Part shown: positions 1 to 5,754 of the stretch, piece after piece | Position numbering within the stretch: position 1 is the first letter of the stretch | Layout: every line of letters begins with the position of its first letter | NCBI GenBank assembly: GCA_016783985.1 | Contig: JADHVM010000029.1 | Coordinates: 1-9,128, forward strand | Length of the DNA stretch: 9,128 nucleotides | Direction of reading: 5' to 3' | Source: Actinomycetota bacterium | GTDB lineage: Bacteria > Actinomycetota > Humimicrobiia > Humimicrobiales > Humimicrobiaceae | Notes under the pieces: model-generated | Seen by the model: the letters and a program-made list of their open reading frames with translations, nothing else | Databases searched by the model: none | What the model was told of the DNA's origin: nothing | Made by a program: the position numbers and the translations under genes

Positions 1-661
1 AGCCAAATAATTCGGAAGGGTAATGACTTTTCAGTTGGTTTAATTCCTGGCGGGCTTTTTGGTAGCTAATTCTGAATATCTCCTGAGTAGTAACTTTTTT
101 TATCTCTAATTTTTGCAAATCATATTCATCCAGTAAATGCAGGGCTTTTTGGTAATCAAGGATCACTTTTAACAATCCGGTAGCTTCGGTTGAATCTAAG
201 GCTTTATTCTGCAGGAGTCTTTCCATAATTCTTGAGGTTTTTTGAAATTCTGCTAACTTAGCCCGATCTTCGCGCATTCTTTTTTCATTGATAGTATAAC
301 CTTTGATTAAGTGTTCTTTTAAGACATGGGTTGCCCAGATGCGGAATTGGGTGCCACGTTTGGAATTTACCCGGTAACCAACGGAGATAATCAGGTCAAG
401 ATTATAAAATTTTATTTTACGGATAACTTTCCTATTCCCTTCCATTTGAACTACCGAGTAATCCTCGGTAGTTGATTTTCTATCTAATTCTTTAGTAGAA
501 AAAATATTTTTTATATGTAATCCAATAGTATCAGTGTTTTTTTCAAATAATTCTGCCATCTGCTTTTGAGAAAGCCAAACGGTATCTTTTTTTAAATTGA
601 CTTCAAATGTTTCTTTTCCATCCGGCGTGGTGTAGATGACTATTTCGTTATTCTCTGGCAT
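1..661 (-). CDS. RhuM-family protein, probable RhuM-Fic/Doc fusion, 3' end outside window
   Basis: Reading leftward from the ATG at 661-659, the frame stays open for 220 codons to the window edge, so the C-terminus is missing. Residues about 1-125 match the RhuM family as I know it: EIVIYTTPDGKETFEV, then WLSQKQMAELFEKNTDTIGLHIKNIF (29-54, helix-turn-helix-like), KFYNLDLIISVGYRV (84-98) and GTQFRIWATHVLKEHLIKGY (103-122). Residues 125-220 do not look like the short RhuM tail. ALHLLDEYDLQKLEI, then ISYQKARQELNQL and SELFG near the edge, resemble the linker I recall in RhuM proteins that end in a Fic/Doc domain; the Fic motif HPFxxGN would lie beyond base 1. Family knowledge: RhuM is named from a Salmonella pathogenicity island, with no firmly known biochemistry; Fic/Doc domains transfer AMP or phosphate to proteins and often act as toxins. 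The start is supported by AGGA 8 nt upstream. It is co-directional with purH but 200 nt downstream, so it probably has its own promoter. RhuM assignment is strong; the Fic part is inference. Confidence 0.85.
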   Translation of the reverse strand, partial: MPENNEIVIYTTPDGKETFEVNLKKDTVWLSQKQMAELFEKNTDTIGLHIKNIFSTKELDRKSTTEDYSVVQMEGNRKVIRKIKFYNLDLIISVGYRVNSKRGTQFRIWATHVLKEHLIKGYTINEKRMREDRAKLAEFQKTSRIMERLLQNKALDSTEATGLLKVILDYQKALHLLDEYDLQKLEIKKVTTQEIFRISYQKARQELNQLKSHYPSELFG

Positions 662-669
662 TAATATTT

Positions 670-673
670 TCCT
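670..673 (-). promoter_or_regulatory. Ribosome binding site of the RhuM-family gene
   Basis: On the minus strand an A-rich run followed by AAGGA lies 8 nt before the ATG at 661-659. It supports this start, and no other in-frame start fits the RhuM N-terminus better. Confidence 0.55.
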
Positions 674-712
674 TTTTTAATTATCGATACTATTCATAAT
701 TATTTTGCATTT

Positions 713-744
713 GTAGGTTAGTATATATCTACATACTGTACTAC
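713..744. promoter_or_regulatory. Imperfect inverted repeat, candidate operator of the RhuM-family gene
   Basis: The arms are GTAG-nnn-AGTAT (713-724) and ATACT-nnn-CTAC (733-744), separated by 8 bp: 9 of 12 positions per arm are symmetric. The palindrome covers a possible promoter on the minus strand, with TTAACA at 751-746 and TATATA at 727-722, an 18-nt spacer, about 50-60 nt upstream of the start codon. A two-fold site over the -10 region is what an autoregulated toxin-like or DNA-binding gene would have. The -10 and -35 matches are only moderate, and the region is AT-rich, so a chance match is possible. Confidence 0.35.
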
Positions 745-805
745 TTGTTAAAAGTCCTTCTTTTTTGGAAGAAAAAGTTTTTGGTTTTTGGTTAAGGAAA
801 GGGGG

Positions 806-838
806 ATTGCCACGCCCTGATAAATCAGGGCTCGCAAT
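806..838. repeat. Two-level palindromic repeat downstream of purH
   Basis: The outer arms are ATTGC (806-810) and GCAAT (834-838). The inner arms are GCCCTGAT (814-821) and ATCAGGGC (824-831) around AA. The 9 bp GGGGATTGC (802-810) recur at 3818-3826 beside another palindrome, which links this element to the purN-purD repeat. It sits 24 nt after the purH stop and could cap or pause the transcript. The strand that would follow the stem in the transcript is C-rich rather than a U-run, so it is not a classic intrinsic terminator. It looks more like a dispersed intergenic repeat of the type seen in environmental genomes. Confidence 0.75.
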
Positions 839-861
839 GACAGGAGGAGGAGAATATAGAA

Positions 862-2421
862 TTAATGCTTAAAACATCTTGTACCGGTAAAGACCATAGT
901 CAGGTTATGTTCGTTGGCAGCAACGATTGCTTCCTCATCTCGCTTCGACCCACCGGGTTGAATAATAGCGGTTACCCCCGCTTTGGCCGCCTCATCTATC
1001 CCGTCTCTAAAGGGAAAAAAGGCATCGGAAGCCAGATATGAACCCTTGGAGCGACCTTCTGATTTTCTGATGGCTATGAGAACCGAATCCACACGACTCA
1101 TCTGCCCGGCACCAATGCCTACCGTCTGCTTATTTTTGGTTAAAACGATGGCATTCGATTTTACCTGTTTGGCTGCCTTCCAGGTAAATAAGAGCTCTTC
1201 TAATTCTTCTTTATTCGGCTTTCTTTTAGTTACAATTTTCAAGTCTTTTATAGTAATTTCCTTTATGTTTCTATCTTGAACCAGAAAACCACCAGTTATT
1301 TTTTTAATATCTTTTATCTGAATATCTCTATTTTTTAAATCTCCCACTTTTATTAAGCGGCGATTCTGTTTTCGTCTTAAAATAGTTAGAGCCTCTTCTT
1401 CAAAATCGGGAGCCAGTACTGCCTCCACAAAAGGAGTTTCATTAATTAAATCAGCCAATTTTGAATCTACTACCCTATTTATACCGATAATACTGCCGTA
1501 GGCAGAAAGAGGGTCCCCCTGGTAAGCTTTTTGGTAAGCTTCTTCAATAGTTAGGGCGGAAGCTAAACCACAAGGATTGGTGTGTTTTACAAAGACAACA
1601 GTAGGTTCCTGAAAATCCTTAACTATTTCTAAAACTGCCCCTAAATCTACTAAATTATTAAAAGATAATTCTTTGCCGCCTAATTGTACCGCATCTCCCA
1701 GATTAGCCTCTTTTACTAATTCTTCTTTGTAGAAAGAAGCAGATTGATGAGGGTTTTCTCCATAACGCAGGTCTAAAACTTTTTCGCCCAGTAAATTTAG
1801 AGTCTGGGGGAAAGAAGTTGATTCTTTGAGCAAATTTTTTCTTAAATATTGGGAAATAAGGCCATCATAAAATGAAGTATGTTCAAATACTTCGGCCGCT
1901 AATCTTTTTTTAGTTTCTAAAGATATTTCTCCCTGATTTTTCTTTAATTCTTCTAAAATTACCGGGTAATCCTGGGGATTTATTACTACAGCCACATCTT
2001 GATAGTTCTTGGCTGCTGCGCGTAAAAGAGAAGGTCCTCCAATATCAATATTTTCTATAGCCTCTTCTAAGCTAACCTCTTTTTTAGAAATAGTCTTTTG
2101 GAAAGGATATAAATTTACCACTACCAGCCCTATTGATTCTATCCGTTGAGCTGCCAATTGTTTTTGATGAATAGGATTATCGCTTTTAGCTAATATCCCT
2201 CCAAAAATTAAAGGATGAAGAGTCTTAACTCTGCCATCTAACATCTCCGGAAAATTGGTTACTTCGGAAATTAATTTTACTTTGATTTGAGCATCTTTCA
2301 GTAGCTGAGCTGTTCCTCCGGTAGAAATAATTTCGATTCCTAATTTTTCCAAACCTTTAGCAAAATCAACAATTCCTTCTTTGTCAGATACACTGATTAA
2401 AGCTCGTTTTATTTTGTTCAT
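862..2421 (-). CDS. purH: Bifunctional AICAR formyltransferase / IMP cyclohydrolase
   Basis: Catalyses the last two steps to IMP: formylation of AICAR with 10-formyl-tetrahydrofolate, then ring closure; cytosolic. It has 519 aa, the usual family length. The N-terminal MGS-like cyclohydrolase domain (1 to about 145) shows ISVSDKEG (9-16), ISTGGT (32-37), GRVKTLHP (63-70, with Arg64, Lys66 and Thr67), NLYPF (103-107) and IDIGGPSLLRAAAKN (125-139). The transformylase domain shows LRYGENPHQ (218-226), the catalytic KHTNPCG (Lys279, His280), GIGAGQMSRVDS (435-446), LASDAFFPFRDGID (463-476) and QPGGSKRD (488-495). The end reads FTGTRCFKH where relatives usually have something like FTGxRHFxH, so a His is replaced by Cys at 516; this is probably tolerated. 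The ATG shares four bases (ATGA) with the purD stop, and AAAGGAG lies 8 nt upstream, so translation is likely coupled to purD. It is the last pur gene in the cluster. Confidence 0.98.
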   Translation of the reverse strand: MNKIKRALISVSDKEGIVDFAKGLEKLGIEIISTGGTAQLLKDAQIKVKLISEVTNFPEMLDGRVKTLHPLIFGGILAKSDNPIHQKQLAAQRIESIGLVVVNLYPFQKTISKKEVSLEEAIENIDIGGPSLLRAAAKNYQDVAVVINPQDYPVILEELKKNQGEISLETKKRLAAEVFEHTSFYDGLISQYLRKNLLKESTSFPQTLNLLGEKVLDLRYGENPHQSASFYKEELVKEANLGDAVQLGGKELSFNNLVDLGAVLEIVKDFQEPTVVFVKHTNPCGLASALTIEEAYQKAYQGDPLSAYGSIIGINRVVDSKLADLINETPFVEAVLAPDFEEEALTILRRKQNRRLIKVGDLKNRDIQIKDIKKITGGFLVQDRNIKEITIKDLKIVTKRKPNKEELEELLFTWKAAKQVKSNAIVLTKNKQTVGIGAGQMSRVDSVLIAIRKSEGRSKGSYLASDAFFPFRDGIDEAAKAGVTAIIQPGGSKRDEEAIVAANEHNLTMVFTGTRCFKH

Positions 2422-3698
2422 TTATCTTTCTCCTTTATAGCTTTGGCGGCAATATCTTTTCGGTAATACATATCCTCAAAATAAATTTTTTCTACACCCT
2501 TATAAGCCTTCTCTTTAGCTTTAGAGATAGTATTATCCCAGGAAGTTATCCCCAGGACTCTTCCTCCTGAAGTAATCACCTGATTATCTTGAAATTTGGT
2601 GCCGGCATGAAAGGCTATTATATTTTTCATTTTTTCCAATCTTTCCAAACCGCAAATCACTTTTCCTTTCTGATATTTCCCCGGATATCCTCCGGAGGCC
2701 ACCACCACACATACGGCGGCAGTATCTTCCCATTCGATATTGATTTGATGAAGCGTATTCTCGATGACAGCATTCAATATATCGATTAAATCTGTTTTTA
2801 ATCTGGGCAATATGACTTGAGTCTCCGGATCACCAAAACGGGCATTAAATTCTAAAACTTTAGGACCTTCTTTGGTTAATATCAACCCGGCATAAAGCAC
2901 TCCTTTATACTCTTTCCCCTCTCTTTGCAAGCCCTTTACGGTAGGTTTTAAAATCTCTTCCAAAACTCTCTTTTCAAGCTCATCAGGATAAAAGGGAACC
3001 GGGGAATAAGCCCCCATCCCCCCGGTATTGGGCCCCTGGTCATTATCAAATATCTTTTTGTGGTCCTGGGAGGGCACCATTGGTATCACAGTCTTCCCAT
3101 CACAAAACGCTAAAATCGATACCTCTTCTCCCTCTAAAAATTCCTCTATGATGACCTGCCTGCCTGCTTCTCCGAATTGTTTTTCCTCCATCAGTGCATC
3201 CAAGGCATCTCTCGCTTGGACTAAATTTTCTACTATAAATACTCCTTTGCCGGCAGCCAATCCATCTGCCTTTATGACCAAAGGAAAAGTTTGTTTTTTT
3301 ATATAATCGAGTGCCTTTTCGCTATTTTGAAAGACATCGTAATTAGCTGTAGGGATGTTATACTTTTTCATTAAATACTTGGAAAAGACTTTACTTGACT
3401 CAATCTCAGCAGCCTCACGGCTAGGACCAAATATCCGTAAACCTTGTTTATTAAATTCATTTACAATACCTTTTGATAAAGCTAATTCTGGTCCAACTAC
3501 AGTCAAATCAATTTTTTCTTCTTGGGCAAAATCAACTAATTTTTCAATACTGTCTGCATCAATATTTATACATTGGGCCAGCTTAGAAATCCCTGCATTG
3601 CCCGGTGCGCAATAAATTTGAGAAACTTTCGGGCTTTGCATAATTTTCCACACCAAAGCATGCTCTCTTCCTCCACTGCCAATGACCAATACTTTCAT
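2418..3698 (-). CDS. purD: Phosphoribosylamine-glycine ligase (GAR synthetase)
   Basis: Joins glycine to 5-phosphoribosylamine using ATP, giving GAR, the second step of IMP synthesis. With the ATG at 3698 the protein has 426 aa, typical for PurD. N-terminal domain: VLVIGSGGREHAL (3-15), VVGPE (67-71) and GP at 91-92. ATP-grasp domain: FPLVIKADGLAAGKGV (138-153), IIEEFLEGEEVSILAF (183-198), QDHKKIFDNDQGPNTGGMGA (211-230) and LEFNARFGDPETQVILPRL (282-300), the metal- and nucleotide-binding segment. C-terminal domain: VVVASGGYPG (331-340) and GGRVLGITSWD (378-388). The frame could be extended 12 codons to a TTG at 3734, but nothing like a Shine-Dalgarno precedes that codon, and MKVLVIGSGG is the family N-terminus; GAGGA 10 nt upstream supports 3698. 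It follows purN after 174 nt of repeats and overlaps purH by 4 nt. No key residue appears to be missing. Confidence 0.98.
   Translation of the reverse strand: MKVLVIGSGGREHALVWKIMQSPKVSQIYCAPGNAGISKLAQCINIDADSIEKLVDFAQEEKIDLTVVGPELALSKGIVNEFNKQGLRIFGPSREAAEIESSKVFSKYLMKKYNIPTANYDVFQNSEKALDYIKKQTFPLVIKADGLAAGKGVFIVENLVQARDALDALMEEKQFGEAGRQVIIEEFLEGEEVSILAFCDGKTVIPMVPSQDHKKIFDNDQGPNTGGMGAYSPVPFYPDELEKRVLEEILKPTVKGLQREGKEYKGVLYAGLILTKEGPKVLEFNARFGDPETQVILPRLKTDLIDILNAVIENTLHQINIEWEDTAAVCVVVASGGYPGKYQKGKVICGLERLEKMKNIIAFHAGTKFQDNQVITSGGRVLGITSWDNTISKAKEKAYKGVEKIYFEDMYYRKDIAAKAIKEKDK
2430..2436 (-). promoter_or_regulatory. Ribosome binding site of purH inside purD
   Basis: AAAGGAG lies 8 nt before the purH ATG, inside the last codons of purD. 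With the ATGA stop/start overlap, it points to reinitiation or coupled translation of purD and purH. Confidence 0.8.
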
Positions 3699-3708
3699 TC
3701 TTAAGTCT

Positions 3709-3714
3709 TCCTCT
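3709..3714 (-). promoter_or_regulatory. Ribosome binding site that fixes the purD start
   Basis: AGAGGA lies 10 nt before the ATG at 3698-3696. It favours this start over the upstream TTG at 3734-3732. Confidence 0.7.
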
Positions 3715-3738
3715 TTTCTAAAAATTCTAATCAAGTGG

Positions 3739-3785
3739 GTGGGTTTATCCGCCCCGAAAAGACAGCTTTAATGAATCAAACCCAC
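3739..3785. repeat. 8-bp inverted repeat in the purD leader
   Basis: The arms GTGGGTTT (3739-3746) and AAACCCAC (3778-3785) are perfect and enclose 31 bp. In the transcript they form a stem about 40 nt before the purD start codon. The left part of the enclosed loop, read on the minus strand, contains GATTCATT, similar to the centre of the palindrome at 3827-3846. It may therefore be a decayed relative of the same repeat family rather than a regulator. Confidence 0.5.
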
Positions 3786-3791
3786 ATTTTC

Positions 3792-3850
3792 ATAGACAGG
3801 CGAGACGCCTGTCCTACGGGGATTGCGGGCTCGATGAATCGAGCCCCTAC
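3792..3850. repeat. Composite palindromic repeat, copy 1 (purN-purD gap)
   Basis: Two palindromes stand in tandem. The first has arms GACAGGCG (3795-3802) and CGCCTGTC (3806-3813) with AGA between. The second has arms GGGCTCGAT (3827-3835) and ATCGAGCCC (3838-3846) with GA between. Positions 3792-3818 are identical, base for base, to 5581-5607 in the purF-purM gap. The joining GGGGATTGC (3818-3826) recurs at 802-810. Both palindromes lie inside the operon transcript, between the purN stop (3875-3873) and the purD start, where they can fold as RNA hairpins. There is no U-run after either stem, so termination is unlikely. This looks like a mobile or amplified intergenic repeat. Confidence 0.85.
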
Positions 3851-3872
3851 TTATTTTCTTTTTTATAAATGA

Positions 3873-4475
3873 TTATTTAATAAAGACTCTTCTCCCTTTA
3901 ATCATCAATCTACCTTGAGAAAATAATTGAATTGCCTGAGGATAAATTTGGTGTTCTTCTTTTAAAATTCTTTCTGCTAAAGATTCTTCGGTATCATCAT
4001 CTTTTACTTCTAGTGCCCTTTGCAAAACAATGGGGCCTGAATCTACCCCCTCGTCAACAAAGTGGACCGTACAACCAGAAACTTTTACTCCGTATTTTAC
4101 GGCTTGCCCTTGGGCATGTAGTCCAGAAAAAGAAGGGAGTAAGGCAGGATGAATATTTATTATCTTATTTTTATAGGTTCTTATAAAATAAGGACTTAAA
4201 ATCCTCATATAACCGGCCAGAACTACCAGGTCAATTTTTTTTTCTTTCAGGGATTTGATTATCTCTTTATCGTAATCTTCCCTGTTTTTAAATTCCTTAA
4301 AATCAATATAACGGGTATCGATAAGATATTGTTGGGCTCTTTTAAGGGCACAAGCTTTCGGATGATCACTCATCACAATTTTAATTTCCCCTTCAATTTT
4401 ACCTTCTTCGATAGCCTCGATTATGGCCTGTAAATTTGTCCCTCTGCCTGAGACCAATACCCCAATATTAATCAT
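3873..4475 (-). CDS. purN: Phosphoribosylglycinamide formyltransferase (GAR transformylase)
   Basis: Transfers a formyl group from 10-formyl-tetrahydrofolate to GAR, giving FGAR; cytosolic. With the ATG at 4475 it has 200 aa, the usual size. A Rossmann-like N-terminus shows IGVLVSGRGTNLQAI (4-18), which binds the substrate phosphate. The catalytic set is intact: Asn107 and His109 in INIHPALLPSF (106-116), His138 in SGCTVHFV (133-140) and Asp145 in DEGVDSGPI (141-149), each one position later than in E. coli PurN (106, 108, 137, 144). Upstream the frame is open to an ATG at 4523, but those 16 codons are mostly the 35-bp palindrome and do not resemble PurN. GAGGAG lies 6 nt before 4475, so I take that as the start. 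It follows purM by 47 nt. Confidence 0.97.
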   Translation of the reverse strand: MINIGVLVSGRGTNLQAIIEAIEEGKIEGEIKIVMSDHPKACALKRAQQYLIDTRYIDFKEFKNREDYDKEIIKSLKEKKIDLVVLAGYMRILSPYFIRTYKNKIINIHPALLPSFSGLHAQGQAVKYGVKVSGCTVHFVDEGVDSGPIVLQRALEVKDDDTEESLAERILKEEHQIYPQAIQLFSQGRLMIKGRRVFIK

Positions 4476-4481
4476 AACTTT

Positions 4482-4487
4482 CTCCTC
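4482..4487 (-). promoter_or_regulatory. Ribosome binding site that fixes the purN start
   Basis: GAGGAG lies 6 nt before the ATG at 4475-4473, directly next to the palindrome at 4489-4523. It is the strongest Shine-Dalgarno near purN; no comparable site precedes the ATG at 4523-4521. Confidence 0.8.
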
Positions 4488-4488
4488 A

Positions 4489-4523
4489 ATGACAAGTTTG
4501 GTGCCTGGCACCAGATTTGTCAT
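4489..4523. repeat. 35-bp palindrome filling the purM-purN gap
   Basis: The outer arms ATGACAA (4489-4495) and TTGTCAT (4517-4523) and the inner arms TGGTGCC (4499-4505) and GGCACCA (4507-4513) are perfect around a single central base. The two 3-nt joints (GTT, GAT) pair as G-U, U-A, U-G if transcribed on the plus strand, but give two mismatches in the pur transcript. The element ends exactly at the last base of the purM stop codon, and its terminal CAT supplies an ATG in frame with purN. No loop-plus-U-run terminator is present. It resembles short dispersed palindromes known from many low-GC bacteria, though I cannot name the family. Confidence 0.85.
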
Positions 4524-5551
4524 TATCCAATAATTATCTGTTTATTCCCTTTTATAACTTTGCCAATGATGTAAGAATCATATCTTATCATTTTAAGTTC
4601 GTTAATCACTTTTGAAGCGTCATTTTGGGGAACAATTAATACCATCCCAATGCCCATATTAAAAGTCCGATACATCTCCTCATCAGAAATTTCTCCTTCT
4701 TTTTGAATCAAAGTAAAAATAGAAGGTTTAGGCCAGCTTTCTTGATCTATCCGAACTGAAACTCCTTCAGGTAAAATGCGAGGAATATTTTCTACTATTC
4801 CTCCTCCGGTGATGTGAGCTATTCCTAATATTTTATATTTTTCCAACAAATGTAAAATCGAGGAAACGTAAATTCGAGTAGGTTTAAGCAATTCTTCACC
4901 CAAAGATTTCTCAAAAGAAGGTATTTTATCGCTTATTTTATATTTTTTAGATTCAAATAAAACCTTCCTCACCAGGGAAAAACCATTACTGTGTAATCCA
5001 TTAGAAGCAATGCCTATCACCGCATCTCCATCTCCAATTTCTCTGCCATCTATTATTTTACTTTTTTCTACTATTCCTACGGCAAAACCGGCTAAATCAT
5101 ATTCGCCTTCAGCATAAAATCCGGGCATCTCTGCAGTTTCTCCGCCCAATAAGGCACAATCTGCCATTTTACAACCTTCGGTAACTCCTTTTACAATCTC
5201 AACAACCACTTTTTCTGATAGTTTACCAATGGAAATATAATCCAGAAAAAATAAAGGCTTTGCCCCGGAGGTAATGATATCGTTCACCGACATTGCCACT
5301 AAATCTATTCCGACGGTATCATGTTTATTTAGAGCAAAGGCGACCTTTAATTTAGTCCCTACTCCGTCAGTTCCCGAAACCAATACCGGTTCTTTATACT
5401 TCTGCTCAGCCAAAGAAAATAATCCACCAAACCCTCCTATCCCGCCTAATACTCCGGGAATAGAAGTTTTGCCGATTAATGGTTTTATTTTTTTAACTAT
5501 CTGATTGGCCAGGCTAATATCTACGCCAGCTTCTTTATAAGATTTTGTCAT
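4523..5551 (-). CDS. purM: Phosphoribosylformylglycinamidine cyclo-ligase (AIR synthetase)
   Basis: Uses ATP to close the imidazole ring of FGAM, giving AIR. It has 342 aa, typical for PurM. It starts with the family signature YKEAGVDI (5-12). The ATP/substrate-binding half shows [16 protein letters not shown] (57-72), [20 protein letters not shown] (81-100, metal-binding Asp/Asn segment) and [13 protein letters not shown] (134-146). The second half shows [18 protein letters not shown] (179-196), LLKPTRIYV (221-229), [20 protein letters not shown] (245-264) and FNMGIGMVL (297-305). It belongs to the same fold superfamily as PurL, two genes upstream. The ATG at 5551 has only a weak A/G-rich Shine-Dalgarno-like stretch upstream, unlike purF, purN, purD and purH. 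The gene is separated from purF by 203 nt of repeats. Its stop TAA coincides with the edge of the 35-bp palindrome. No catalytic residue appears changed. Confidence 0.98.
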   Translation of the reverse strand: MTKSYKEAGVDISLANQIVKKIKPLIGKTSIPGVLGGIGGFGGLFSLAEQKYKEPVLVSGTDGVGTKLKVAFALNKHDTVGIDLVAMSVNDIITSGAKPLFFLDYISIGKLSEKVVVEIVKGVTEGCKMADCALLGGETAEMPGFYAEGEYDLAGFAVGIVEKSKIIDGREIGDGDAVIGIASNGLHSNGFSLVRKVLFESKKYKISDKIPSFEKSLGEELLKPTRIYVSSILHLLEKYKILGIAHITGGGIVENIPRILPEGVSVRIDQESWPKPSIFTLIQKEGEISDEEMYRTFNMGIGMVLIVPQNDASKVINELKMIRYDSYIIGKVIKGNKQIIIG

Positions 5552-5580
5552 TTGATTAGTTCACTTTCTTTTTTAGATTG

Positions 5581-5630
5581 ATAGACAGGCGAGACGCCTG
5601 TCCTACGTTGGGCACGATGTATCGTCCCCC
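5581..5630. repeat. Composite palindromic repeat, copy 2 (purF-purM gap)
   Basis: The first palindrome has arms GACAGGCG (5584-5591) and CGCCTGTC (5595-5602) with AGA between. It lies in a 27-bp stretch (5581-5607) identical to 3792-3818. The second has arms GGGCACGAT (5610-5618) and ATCGTCCCC (5621-5629), with one mismatched pair or one bulged C. Compared with copy 1 the spacer is shorter and the second palindrome has different arms, yet the centre GAT-nn-ATC and the GGG/CCC ends are kept. It lies 30 nt before the purM start, within the operon. Confidence 0.85.
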
Positions 5631-5652
5631 TAAATATTATATATTAACTCTT

Positions 5653-5687
5653 TTTCACTCTACGCTCTACGCTAAACGCTATCCGCT
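5653..5687. repeat. Degenerate 7-bp tandem repeat in the purF-purM gap
   Basis: Read on the plus strand, consecutive 7-bp units are TTTCACT, CTACGCT, CTACGCT, AAACGCT and ATCCGCT. The last four share CGCT at the same register, and two are identical. On the minus strand the unit is AGCG followed by three variable bases. A TATAAT box on the minus strand (5641-5636) follows 12 nt later, but it has no good -35 at the right spacing. Function unknown; it may be another dispersed repeat or a slippage product. Confidence 0.6.
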
Positions 5688-5699
5688 ATTTTCCTTTTC

Positions 5700-5748
5700 A
5701 CTATATACTAATGGGGGCATATGAGCTAATAGGTAAATACTATATACT
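5700..5748. repeat. 10-bp direct repeat just downstream of purF
   Basis: ACTATATACT occurs at 5700-5709 and again at 5739-5748, 39 bp apart, immediately after the purF stop. In this AT-rich context it is a modest signal and could be chance. It might also be the scar or flank of an insertion: the 29 bp between the copies belong to no gene. Confidence 0.4.
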
Positions 5749-5754
5749 GATTTT

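Noticed and set aside
755..800. T-rich tract with short inverted pieces before the RhuM-family gene
   Set aside because: Only 5-6 bp of A/T pairing can be made; this is low-complexity sequence and not a supported hairpin.
800..838. Intrinsic terminator after purH
   Set aside because: The stem is good, but the sequence that follows it on the transcribed strand is C-rich and then mixed, without a U-run. It is kept as a repeat only.
983..1279. Plus-strand open frame of 98 codons opposite purH
   Set aside because: It lies wholly inside purH, has no recognisable domain, and the minus-strand protein is a clear PurH. Similar plus-strand frames opposite purD, purN, purM, purF and purL are rejected for the same reason.
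3699..3734. 12-codon N-terminal extension of PurD from a TTG
   Set aside because: The codon is TTG without a Shine-Dalgarno, the residues do not fit PurD, and a GAGGA-preceded ATG gives the normal N-terminus.
5636..5641. Internal purM promoter at a TATAAT box
   Set aside because: The -10 is perfect, but 16-18 nt upstream there is only CGTAG-type sequence and no extended -10 TG; in AT-rich DNA this box can occur by chance.
5653..5748. CRISPR-like repeats
   Set aside because: Units are 7-10 bp, tandem or singly repeated, with no 25-40 bp repeats, no regular spacers and no cas gene.
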